Below are positions 57,663 through 64,000 of a DNA stretch of 64,000 nt, in pieces (position 1 is the stretch's first letter; each line of letters begins with the position of its first letter). Where the stretch lies: the NCBI RefSeq assembly GCF_018069805.1, contig NZ_JAGPYN010000013.1, positions 90,699 to 154,698 of the forward strand, written 5' to 3'. The notes under the pieces were generated by a model. It was not told the DNA's origin, ran no database searches, and was given only the letters and a program-made list of their open reading frames with translations. Source of the stretch: Pseudoalteromonas ostreae. GTDB taxonomy: Bacteria > Pseudomonadota > Gammaproteobacteria > Enterobacterales > Alteromonadaceae. The translations under genes and the position numbers were made by a program.

Positions 57663-58933
57663 AAGAGTTCAATATCAGACTCAGACTCAGACTCAGACTC
57701 AAACTTTGATGCTGACATGTCTTGGCTGTCAGTATGGATGCGTGATATATCAGTGCGTTGTTGTGGTTCAATAGACTGCATTGTTATTTTAAATAAACTG
57801 AGTTTGTCGTGGAGGCTGTTTGCTAATTGCCTTAAATCTGTACTTGAGACAGCTTGAATTTGTGAGCTAGATAAAGCATCTGAATTGAGTTCAACCATAG
57901 CTTCAATGGCTGTTTGTGCTTCATCAGAAATAGTTTTCTGCTGGAATACTTGTTGATTTATATGTTGTGACATCTTGTTAATTGCTAGCATAGACTGTTC
58001 GATTGTGCTGATTTCGTTACTGGTTGCTTGGGAAGTTTTTACTGTTTGCTGGGTTTCATTTAGCGCTGTGTTCATCAAGTTATGCGCAAGATCTGTGCTT
58101 TGCTGGATTTTTCCTACCATCGCTCTCACTTCTTGAGTTGAATTGCTGGTGCGTGCCGCTAAATTGCGTACTTCATCAGCTACCACGGCAAAACCTCTGC
58201 CTTGCTCTCCTGCTCGTGCAGCTTCAATTGCTGCGTTGAGGGCTAATAAATTAGTTTGTTCAGCGATTGAATTTATCACTTCAATAATTGAATCGATGTT
58301 ATCACTGTCTTGTTTTAAGACTGTCATGTGCGCGCTGGTTTGTTCAATATTACTGGCTAACGCAAGTAAACTTGTTTGGCTTTTATCACTATCGAGGCGA
58401 GTTTGCTGCACGGAGTGCGTTGCGGCTGAAACAGAACTATAAATTTGCTCAACATTATTTTCTAATTCTCTGGAAATATTAATTGTTTGTTTGATTATGT
58501 CGGCTAGATCTTTACCGTGAGCATCCTGAATAGTTGCTTTTTGTACCATCGATGCATAAGTATCACGCAACCCGTCCGCCATTGGTAATAGTCGTGATGA
58601 TGAATAATAAACTTCCTGAAAAAGATGCTCTATCGTTGTTAAACTAGCATTAATAGCAAAACAAGTTGCTGGCGTGGTTTTATCACTTTCATCGTAGCGA
58701 AAAGTGAAATCGATTCCGTCCGCAGTAACCAAATTACTTAGTAAGTTATCAAGGTATTTAGTCGCAACCCCTGGGTGGTTTGAAATATACCAATACAGCA
58801 AAAGAGTGGGTATTAAAGTCACACTATATAAACTTAATGTGATTGCTATATTAAGGCTGAATGAGTAACAAATTAGGCCAATACTCATCAAAAAAAAGCA
58901 AAGTAAGACAAGTATATATTGGGTTATCGTCAT
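57659..58933 (-). CDS. HAMP-less methyl-accepting chemotaxis-type protein
   Basis: A 424-residue chemoreceptor. Two closely spaced N-terminal helices (about 5-50) with little periplasmic sequence lead directly to a cytosolic coiled region and the signalling hairpin ([38 protein letters not shown]). No HAMP domain is visible, so it probably senses a membrane or cytosolic cue. The C-terminus is a Glu-Ser repeat ([16 protein letters not shown]) encoded by a 6-base tandem repeat; the final DIELF may dock CheR or CheB, which is inference. It overlaps the TPR kinase gene by four bases. Confidence 0.88.
   Translation of the reverse strand: MTITQYILVLLCFFLMSIGLICYSFSLNIAITLSLYSVTLIPTLLLYWYISNHPGVATKYLDNLLSNLVTADGIDFTFRYDESDKTTPATCFAINASLTTIEHLFQEVYYSSSRLLPMADGLRDTYASMVQKATIQDAHGKDLADIIKQTINISRELENNVEQIYSSVSAATHSVQQTRLDSDKSQTSLLALASNIEQTSAHMTVLKQDSDNIDSIIEVINSIAEQTNLLALNAAIEAARAGEQGRGFAVVADEVRNLAARTSNSTQEVRAMVGKIQQSTDLAHNLMNTALNETQQTVKTSQATSNEISTIEQSMLAINKMSQHINQQVFQQKTISDEAQTAIEAMVELNSDALSSSQIQAVSSTDLRQLANSLHDKLSLFKITMQSIEPQQRTDISRIHTDSQDMSASKFESESESESDIELF
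57675..57704 (-). repeat. 6-base tandem repeat in the chemoreceptor 3' end
   Basis: TCAGAC occurs four times exactly (57675-57698), followed by one variant TCAAAC. On the minus strand it encodes an alternating Glu-Ser tract just before the C-terminal DIELF. Copy changes would keep the frame and only change tail length. Confidence 0.9.
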
Positions 58934-59120
58934 CCCTTATTCCCTACAGAAAAAATTAGTTAAGCATTTTTAGAGTCGTACTAACGCATGCTAGGTTTGA
59001 ACAATAGCAGTTTTAATATTTACTCAGTACAGCGTAATTTGGTGATTTTCGTCTATAAGGTATAGAGCAAAGTGATTAATAAAACAAATTTATAGTAGGC
59101 GTAAGAAGGAATGGATAGGG

Positions 59121-59150
59121 AAAAAATGCCTGTATTAGCAGGCATTTTAA
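59121..59150 (-). terminator. Intrinsic terminator of rho
   Basis: Stem AAAATGCCTG / CAGGCATTTT (59123-59132 and 59139-59148) with a 6-base loop; on the minus strand it is followed by six T. It lies 18 bases past the rho stop. Confidence 0.85.
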
Positions 59151-59166
59151 AATCTAGTAAAGAGAA

Positions 59167-60426
59167 TTATTGGCGCTTCATCGAATCAAAGAATTCATCA
59201 TTGGTTTTGCTCATAGAGAGTTTATCAATTAAAAACTCCATGGCATCAATTTCAGACATTTCGTGAACGATCTTGCGTAAGATCCACATTTTTTGTAGTT
59301 CATCAGGTTTAGTTAGTAATTCTTCGCGACGGGTGCCTGAGCGGTTAAAGTCGATTGCAGGGAATACACGTTTTTCAGCAATCTTACGATTTAAGTGTAA
59401 TTCCATATTACCAGTACCTTTAAACTCTTCGTAGATAACCTCATCCATCTTAGAGCCGGTATCGATAAGCGCAGTTGCGATAATAGTTAAACTACCGCCT
59501 TCTTCAACGTTACGTGCAGCACCAAAGAAACGCTTTGGTTTATGCAGGGCGTTAGCATCAACACCACCAGTAAGTACTTTACCTGATGAAGGGATAACCG
59601 TGTTATAAGCACGTGCTAAACGTGTGATTGAATCCAGTAAGATGATTACATCTTTTTTGTGCTCAACTAAACGTTTTGCTTTTTCAATTACCATTTCAGC
59701 AACTTGTACGTGACGGCTTGCTGGTTCATCAAACGTTGATGCAATAACTTCACCTTTTACTAAGCGTTGCATCTCAGTAACTTCTTCTGGACGCTCATCG
59801 ATAAGTAGTACCATCAATGTCGCATCTGGGTGGTTATGGGTAATCGATTGCGCAATATTTTGTAGTAGCATTGTTTTACCCGCTTTAGGTGGTGCTACTA
59901 ATAAACCACGTTGACCACGGCCAATTGGTGAGGCTAAATCAAGTACTCGAGCAGTGATATCTTCGGTGCTACCATTACCGCGTTCCATACGTAAACGTTC
60001 GTTTGCATGTAGCGGGGTAAGGTTTTCAAAAAGAATTTTCGTGCGAGAGTTTTCTGGTTTATCAAAATTTACTTCGTTTACTTTTAGTAATGCAAAGTAA
60101 CGTTCACCGTCTTTAGGTGGACGTATGAGACCCATTATAGAATCACCAGTACGCATACTAAAACGACGAATTTGGCTAGGTGATATATAAATGTCATCAG
60201 GACCAGCTAGGTAAGAGGCTTCTGATGATCTTAAGAAACCAAAACCATCCTGTAAGATTTCTAATACACCACCGCCAAAAATGTTCTCTCCACTTTTGGC
60301 GTGGGCTTTAAGGATAGCAAAGATAATATCTTGCTTTCTTAAGCGGGCTACGTTTTCGAGCCCCATGGACTCAGCTAAGTCTACAAGTTCTTTGATCGAC
60401 TTGTCTTTTAATTCGCGTAAATGCAT
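59167..60426 (-). CDS. rho: Transcription termination factor Rho
   Basis: Hexameric RNA-dependent ATPase that ends transcription. The 419-residue protein matches E. coli Rho (419). N-terminal [20 protein letters not shown], the RNA-binding cold-shock-like region ([30 protein letters not shown]), the Walker [28 protein letters not shown]-loop region [21 protein letters not shown] and R-loop region GTGNMELHL are all present. Between rho and trxA is a 179-base leader; in E. coli rho represses itself through its leader, which could hold here too. Confidence 0.97.
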   Translation of the reverse strand: MHLRELKDKSIKELVDLAESMGLENVARLRKQDIIFAILKAHAKSGENIFGGGVLEILQDGFGFLRSSEASYLAGPDDIYISPSQIRRFSMRTGDSIMGLIRPPKDGERYFALLKVNEVNFDKPENSRTKILFENLTPLHANERLRMERGNGSTEDITARVLDLASPIGRGQRGLLVAPPKAGKTMLLQNIAQSITHNHPDATLMVLLIDERPEEVTEMQRLVKGEVIASTFDEPASRHVQVAEMVIEKAKRLVEHKKDVIILLDSITRLARAYNTVIPSSGKVLTGGVDANALHKPKRFFGAARNVEEGGSLTIIATALIDTGSKMDEVIYEEFKGTGNMELHLNRKIAEKRVFPAIDFNRSGTRREELLTKPDELQKMWILRKIVHEMSEIDAMEFLIDKLSMSKTNDEFFDSMKRQ

Positions 60427-60571
60427 ATTGGTGGGTTCTTTATTACAGTTATCATGCTCATATAATCGATATTGATTAGTGAGAGAGGTTTGTTGGTAAA
60501 CTAAGGATTAGTTGGCTTTATAAACTAGCAGGTCACTCGCTAGGAGTCCAGTCTTTATACAAAAAAAATTT

Positions 60572-60596
60572 AAAAAAAGGGCGTTTGCCCTTTTTT
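60572..60596 (-). terminator. Terminator of trxA
   Basis: AAAAAAAGGGC / GCCCTTTTTT with loop GTTT. It is A-rich on one side and T-rich on the other, so it works on both strands. It lies 10 bases past the trxA stop on the minus strand. Confidence 0.85.
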
Positions 60597-60605
60597 AAGG
60601 GGGTT

Positions 60606-60932
60606 TTAGATGTTGTTTTCTAAAAATTCTACAAGTTGAGTTTTAGAAAGTGCACCCACTTTAGTTGCCGCAACTTGACCTTCTTTGAAAAGAAGTAACG
60701 TAGGGATACCACGAATACCAAATTTAGGTGGTGTACCGGCATTTTGGTCGATGTTTAATTTACCGATCACAACACGGCCATCAAACTCTTCTGCCACTTC
60801 ATTAAGAATTGGCGCGATCATTTTACACGGTCCACACCATTCTGCCCAAAAATCAACTAATACAGGCTTGTCTGATTGTAAAACGTCAGCTTCAAAGCCA
60901 TCGTCAGTTAATTGAATAATTTTCTCGCTCAT
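60606..60932 (-). CDS. trxA: Thioredoxin 1
   Basis: A 108-residue cytosolic disulphide reductant (E. coli TrxA is 109). The redox motif is WCGPC in [19 protein letters not shown], and the cis-proline loop is in [12 protein letters not shown] start at ATG 60932 ([13 protein letters not shown]), which has GGAGAG upstream; 16 extra residues in the longer frame are not family-like. It is upstream of rho and divergent from rhlB, the standard order. Confidence 0.96.
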   Translation of the reverse strand: MSEKIIQLTDDGFEADVLQSDKPVLVDFWAEWCGPCKMIAPILNEVAEEFDGRVVIGKLNIDQNAGTPPKFGIRGIPTLLLFKEGQVAATKVGALSKTQLVEFLENNI

Positions 60933-61022
60933 TGCGCTCTCCGATAAGTTAGGCGAATTATTTAATGCGTATTTAAACACTCTTGTTTCTTATTGCAAGT
61001 TTAAACGTTATGCTTAAACGCT

Positions 61023-62300
61023 ATGACTAAGACACATTTGACCGATAAAAAGTTTTCAGACTTTGCTATTGCACCGGAAGTGGTTGCCGGGTTAACCGAA
61101 AGTGGGTTTGAATATTGCACACCCATACAAGCTAAATGCCTACCTTTTATTTGTGATGGCCGCGACATTGCGGGTCAAGCACAAACAGGTACTGGCAAAA
61201 CGTTGGCGTTTTTAACTGCCACGTGCCATCGGTTATTACAATCTAGCAAAGCACCTAGTAAACATCCAAGAGCCCTGATCATGGCCCCTACTCGGGAGCT
61301 TGCGATTCAGATCCACAAAGATGCAAAAATTTTAGCGCCACACTGTAATCTTAACTTAGGTTTAGTATATGGTGGCGAAGATTACGAAAAACAACGTGCA
61401 CAATTAGAAAAAGGCGTTGATATTTTAATTGGCACCACAGGGCGCTTAATCGATTTATATAAACAAGGGTGTTACACCCTCAATGAAATCGAAGTAGTGG
61501 TACTTGATGAAGCCGATCGTATGTTTGATTTGGGCTTCATAAAAGACATTCGCTATATGTTCCGCCGTATGCCGGATACATCACAACGCCTTAATTTATT
61601 ATTTTCAGCAACGTTATCGTATCGCGTTCAAGAACTGGCGTTTGAGCACATGACAAACCCAGAGCATGTACAAATTGAACCAGATGTGAAAACAGGCAAG
61701 CGCATTGTTGAAGAGTTATTTCATCCTTCTCAAGAAGATAAAGTTAAGCTGTTATTAACTTTGATTGAAGAAGAATGGCCTGAGAAAGCCATTGTGTTTG
61801 CAAATACTAAACATAGCTGTGAAACGGTTTATGCATGGTTAAAGTCTGATGGGCATCGGGTGGGAATGCTCACTGGTGACGTAAATCAGAAAAAACGCCA
61901 ATCAATTTTAGCGCAATTCTCTAAAGGTGATTTAGACTTCCTTGTGGCAACAGATGTTGCTGCTCGTGGCTTACATATTCCTGAAGTGAGTCATGTATTT
62001 AACTTTGACTTACCAGATGATTGTGAAGATTATGTTCACCGTATCGGTCGTACAGCACGAGCTGGAGCATCAGGTAAAGCAATTAGTTTTGCATGTGAGC
62101 AGTATGCGTATAACCTTCATGAAATTGAAGAATATATAGAGCACAGCATTCCTTTATCACATTATGATAAAAGTGCATTGCTTGATGATTTAACTAAGCC
62201 TACTATTCAAAGAAAGCGTAATTATTCAACAGGCCCACGTAGTCGTAGTAACAACAGCGGACGTAGAGCAAATAATAGTTACCAAAAAGCACGGTCGTAA
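61023..62300 (+). CDS. rhlB: RhlB, ATP-dependent RNA helicase of the degradosome
   Basis: A 425-residue DEAD-box helicase (E. coli RhlB 421) that unwinds RNA for PNPase within the RNase E degradosome. Motifs: [33 protein letters not shown] (Q motif), [69 protein letters not shown]. The C-terminus is basic and Asn/Ser/Arg-rich. It is divergent from trxA across a 90-base promoter region and is followed by gppA after 47 bases, as in E. coli. Confidence 0.96.
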   Translation: MTKTHLTDKKFSDFAIAPEVVAGLTESGFEYCTPIQAKCLPFICDGRDIAGQAQTGTGKTLAFLTATCHRLLQSSKAPSKHPRALIMAPTRELAIQIHKDAKILAPHCNLNLGLVYGGEDYEKQRAQLEKGVDILIGTTGRLIDLYKQGCYTLNEIEVVVLDEADRMFDLGFIKDIRYMFRRMPDTSQRLNLLFSATLSYRVQELAFEHMTNPEHVQIEPDVKTGKRIVEELFHPSQEDKVKLLLTLIEEEWPEKAIVFANTKHSCETVYAWLKSDGHRVGMLTGDVNQKKRQSILAQFSKGDLDFLVATDVAARGLHIPEVSHVFNFDLPDDCEDYVHRIGRTARAGASGKAISFACEQYAYNLHEIEEYIEHSIPLSHYDKSALLDDLTKPTIQRKRNYSTGPRSRSNNSGRRANNSYQKARS

Positions 62301-62347
62301 TTGCGACCGTCGTTATAGTCGTAGTAGTAACTAGAGGTTTTTGAACG

Positions 62348-63841
62348 GTGGGGCAACTTAAACCGCAAAAAAATGTTTATGCAGTAATTGATTTAGGATC
62401 TAACAGTTTTCACATGTTGATCGCTAAGTCAATTGCTGGCGGCTTACAAACAATAGGCCGAGTTAAACGCAAAGTCAGATTAGCCGCAGGGCTAAATGAC
62501 GATAATTTACTGAACACAGAAGCGATGCAACGAGGTTGGGAATGTCTCGCACTATTTGCAGAACGTCTTCAAGATATCCCTAAAAGCAACATTACTATTG
62601 TTGCCACCGCTACTTTGCGCTTAGCAACCAATGCTGATGAATTTAAAATCAAAGCCGAGCAAATTCTTGCGCATAAAATTAATGTCATTAGTGGTGAGCT
62701 AGAAGCGCGCACTATTTATAAAGGCGTTGCGCATACATCTTCATGTAGTGGTCGCCAACTAGTAATAGATATTGGCGGTGCTAGTACTGAGGTCGTAATA
62801 GGTAAGGGGTTCGACGCACTACATTACAAAAGCCTAAACATGGGCTGTGTTACCTACCTAGAACGTTACTTTAAAGACTGTAAACTCAATGACGCTAATT
62901 TCAATGCTGCTATTAAAGCCGCACGAGTAGTTATTGATGATATAGCGCCAAGTTACAAAGTGGCAGGTTGGGAGATTGCATCAGGTGCATCGGGTACTGT
63001 ACAAGCTATCCAAGAAATTATGGTGGCACAATCACTCGATGAAACACTGAGTTTAGATAAACTCAATAAGATAAAAAAGCAATCTATTGCTTATGGGACT
63101 ATCGTAGAGTTAGATTTGCCTGGGCTTAGTGAGGAAAGACGTTTGGTTTTTGTGTCAGGGCTCGCTATTTTAATTGCTTTATTCGAAGCGCTTGAAATTG
63201 ATAAGATGGGATTAGCAGGAGGCGCTCTTCGAGAAGGCGTGCTCTATAGCATGCTCCCTGAATTTCATAATCATGATATTCGAAAGCGCACTGTTGATGG
63301 CCTGATGAGCCGTTATCATGTCGATCAAAAACAAGCGAACCGAGTAGCAGAACTCGCCGGACATCTCGCAGCTCAAGTCAGCGAGCAGTGGCCACTATCC
63401 AACAATAGTGGACTGCCTTTACTAAAAGCGATTGCGCAATTGCATGAAATTGGTTTGTTAATTGAGTATAAGCAATATCAAAAGCACACCGCTTATATTT
63501 TAGAAAACACCGATATGCCAGGCTTTTCACAGTCAGAGCATAAAATTATTGCGGTTGTAGCGAACGCACATCGCTCAGATCTGCAAAAAAATGTGTTTGC
63601 ACATTTAGGTTGCAATGCTCAGCTTACTCAATATGTAACACGATTACTTAGGATCGCAGTGATCTTATCAATGCGTCGCCAAGATGATGTATTACCAAAA
63701 TTAGTATTAACTGTTAATAATGACGCTCTAACACTCATATTTGAAAATGATTGGCTAAAAGCGCACCCACTAATGGCAAGTGAGCTCCAACAAGAGTCTA
63801 AACAGCAAGCAAAAGCTGGTTGGAAGTTTATTGTTAAGTAA
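62348..63841 (+). CDS. gppA: Guanosine pentaphosphate phosphohydrolase / exopolyphosphatase (GppA/Ppx family)
   Basis: GppA turns pppGpp to ppGpp and can cleave polyphosphate. The 497-residue protein has the ASKHA ATPase-like N-terminal domain (VIDLGSNSFHMLIAK with phosphate-binding residues, VATATLRLATN, LVIDIGGASTEVVIG, GCVTYLERYF) and a C-terminal HD-like helical domain (LHEIGLLIEYKQYQKHTAYIL). The start is GTG at 62348 with AGAGG about 11 bases upstream. Gene order rhlB-gppA supports GppA over Ppx. A strong terminator follows. Confidence 0.93.
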   Translation: MGQLKPQKNVYAVIDLGSNSFHMLIAKSIAGGLQTIGRVKRKVRLAAGLNDDNLLNTEAMQRGWECLALFAERLQDIPKSNITIVATATLRLATNADEFKIKAEQILAHKINVISGELEARTIYKGVAHTSSCSGRQLVIDIGGASTEVVIGKGFDALHYKSLNMGCVTYLERYFKDCKLNDANFNAAIKAARVVIDDIAPSYKVAGWEIASGASGTVQAIQEIMVAQSLDETLSLDKLNKIKKQSIAYGTIVELDLPGLSEERRLVFVSGLAILIALFEALEIDKMGLAGGALREGVLYSMLPEFHNHDIRKRTVDGLMSRYHVDQKQANRVAELAGHLAAQVSEQWPLSNNSGLPLLKAIAQLHEIGLLIEYKQYQKHTAYILENTDMPGFSQSEHKIIAVVANAHRSDLQKNVFAHLGCNAQLTQYVTRLLRIAVILSMRRQDDVLPKLVLTVNNDALTLIFENDWLKAHPLMASELQQESKQQAKAGWKFIVK

Positions 63842-63872
63842 CAAAAGGGCTGTAAAAGCCCTTTTGTTGTAT
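63841..63872 (+). terminator. Intrinsic terminator after gppA
   Basis: Stem ACAAAAGGGCT / AGCCCTTTTGT (63841-63851 and 63857-63867) with a 5-base loop, followed by TGT. The A/T flanks let it work on both strands. It overlaps the gppA stop. Confidence 0.85.
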
Positions 63873-63895
63873 TAAAAACCACCTTTATGCACTAA

Positions 63896-64000
63896 ATTTG
63901 TTCGAACAGTCAATTAAATCAAAAAAGATCAAAAAAAGTGTTGATCTGTTTTTGGATCTCCCTATAATGCGACCCCACTGAGACGGGAAACGCCAACGCC
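63896..64000 (+). promoter_or_regulatory. rrn P1-type ribosomal RNA promoter and leader start
   Basis: TTGATC (63941-63946) and TATAAT (63963-63968) are spaced by 16 bases. The sequence CTCCCTATAATGCG before the discriminator and CACTGAGACGG after it match E. coli rrn P1 promoters (CACTGACACGG). The expected start is near A63977. The A/T-rich stretch 63896-63938 would be the UP element. The rRNA operon itself lies beyond the right edge, so only its promoter and first leader bases are in the window. Confidence 0.9.

Noticed and set aside
1..64000. CRISPR arrays, tRNA genes, complete insertion sequences, toxin-antitoxin or defence islands
   Set aside because: None seen on reading both strands; tRNAscan and IS searches were not possible here.

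Overview
The window is a chromosomal segment of a marine gammaproteobacterium of the Alteromonadales, most probably Pseudoalteromonas or a close relative. The evidence is gene order and protein similarity. It has the core blocks lptM-lysA-dapF-DUF484-xerC-yigB with divergent cyaY, hemC-hemDX-hemY, ubiD-fre, and rho-trxA divergent from rhlB-gppA. It also has many large hybrid histidine kinases and chemoreceptors, a GlyGly-CTERM type exported protease, and AT-rich intergenic DNA. Everything here was read by eye from the sequence; no database search was run.

Layout. 1-5.7 kb: the 3' end of a secreted subtilisin-like protease, a lipoprotein prolyl oligopeptidase, and two small membrane proteins (DUF4870 and YqaA). 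5.7-9.1 kb (minus strand): folX-folE-folM for tetrahydromonapterin, then nadE and yceH. 9.2-15.1 kb: a giant hybrid kinase and a penicillin-acylase-type Ntn hydrolase. 15.4-18.2 kb: a GNAT-nitrilase fusion overlapping an SMR (Gdx/SugE) exporter, then an EamA transporter. 18.2-19.0 kb: a decayed stretch with a frameshifted small membrane gene, a broken MAPEG gene and a MITE-like element touching its stop codon. 19.0-20.7 kb: a BlaI-type repressor and an M56/TonB membrane peptidase with two TACA-N2-TGTA operators. 20.7-22.6 kb: rluF-like, DUF6482 and GNAT genes.

22.2-28.4 kb (minus strand): an apparent eight-gene run, lptM-lysA-dapF-DUF484-xerC-yigB followed by a retropepsin-like protein and a HopJ-family protein. 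28.5-37.1 kb (plus strand): cyaY, a carboxylesterase, a DUF2914 protein, hemC, a fused hemD-hemX, hemY and a MASE1-CHASE hybrid kinase. 37.2-42.3 kb: add, a CBS-domain protein, a WYL regulator with a small dimeric-barrel protein, fre and ubiD. 42.4-49.9 kb: a PAS-GGDEF-EAL protein whose signal peptide lies upstream of the first usable ATG, a chemoreceptor, a MliC-like lipoprotein, yedI, and a His-rich propeller-like lipoprotein preceded by two Zur-like boxes. 50.1-58.9 kb: a zinc-ribbon/Sel1 protein, an M28 peptidase, dbpA, a DnaJ-related protein, a TPR hybrid kinase and a HAMP-less chemoreceptor. 59.2-63.8 kb: rho, trxA, rhlB, gppA. The last ~70 bases are a classic rrn P1 promoter, so an rRNA operon should start just beyond the right edge.

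Most of the window is core metabolism. The most noteworthy points are the Zur-like boxes in front of the His-rich lipoprotein, the missing start codon of the GGDEF-EAL protein, the MAPEG/MITE scar, the BlaI operators, the GNAT-nitrilase/SMR pair and the hemD-hemX fusion. I saw no CRISPR array, prophage, integron, complete insertion sequence or tRNA gene.
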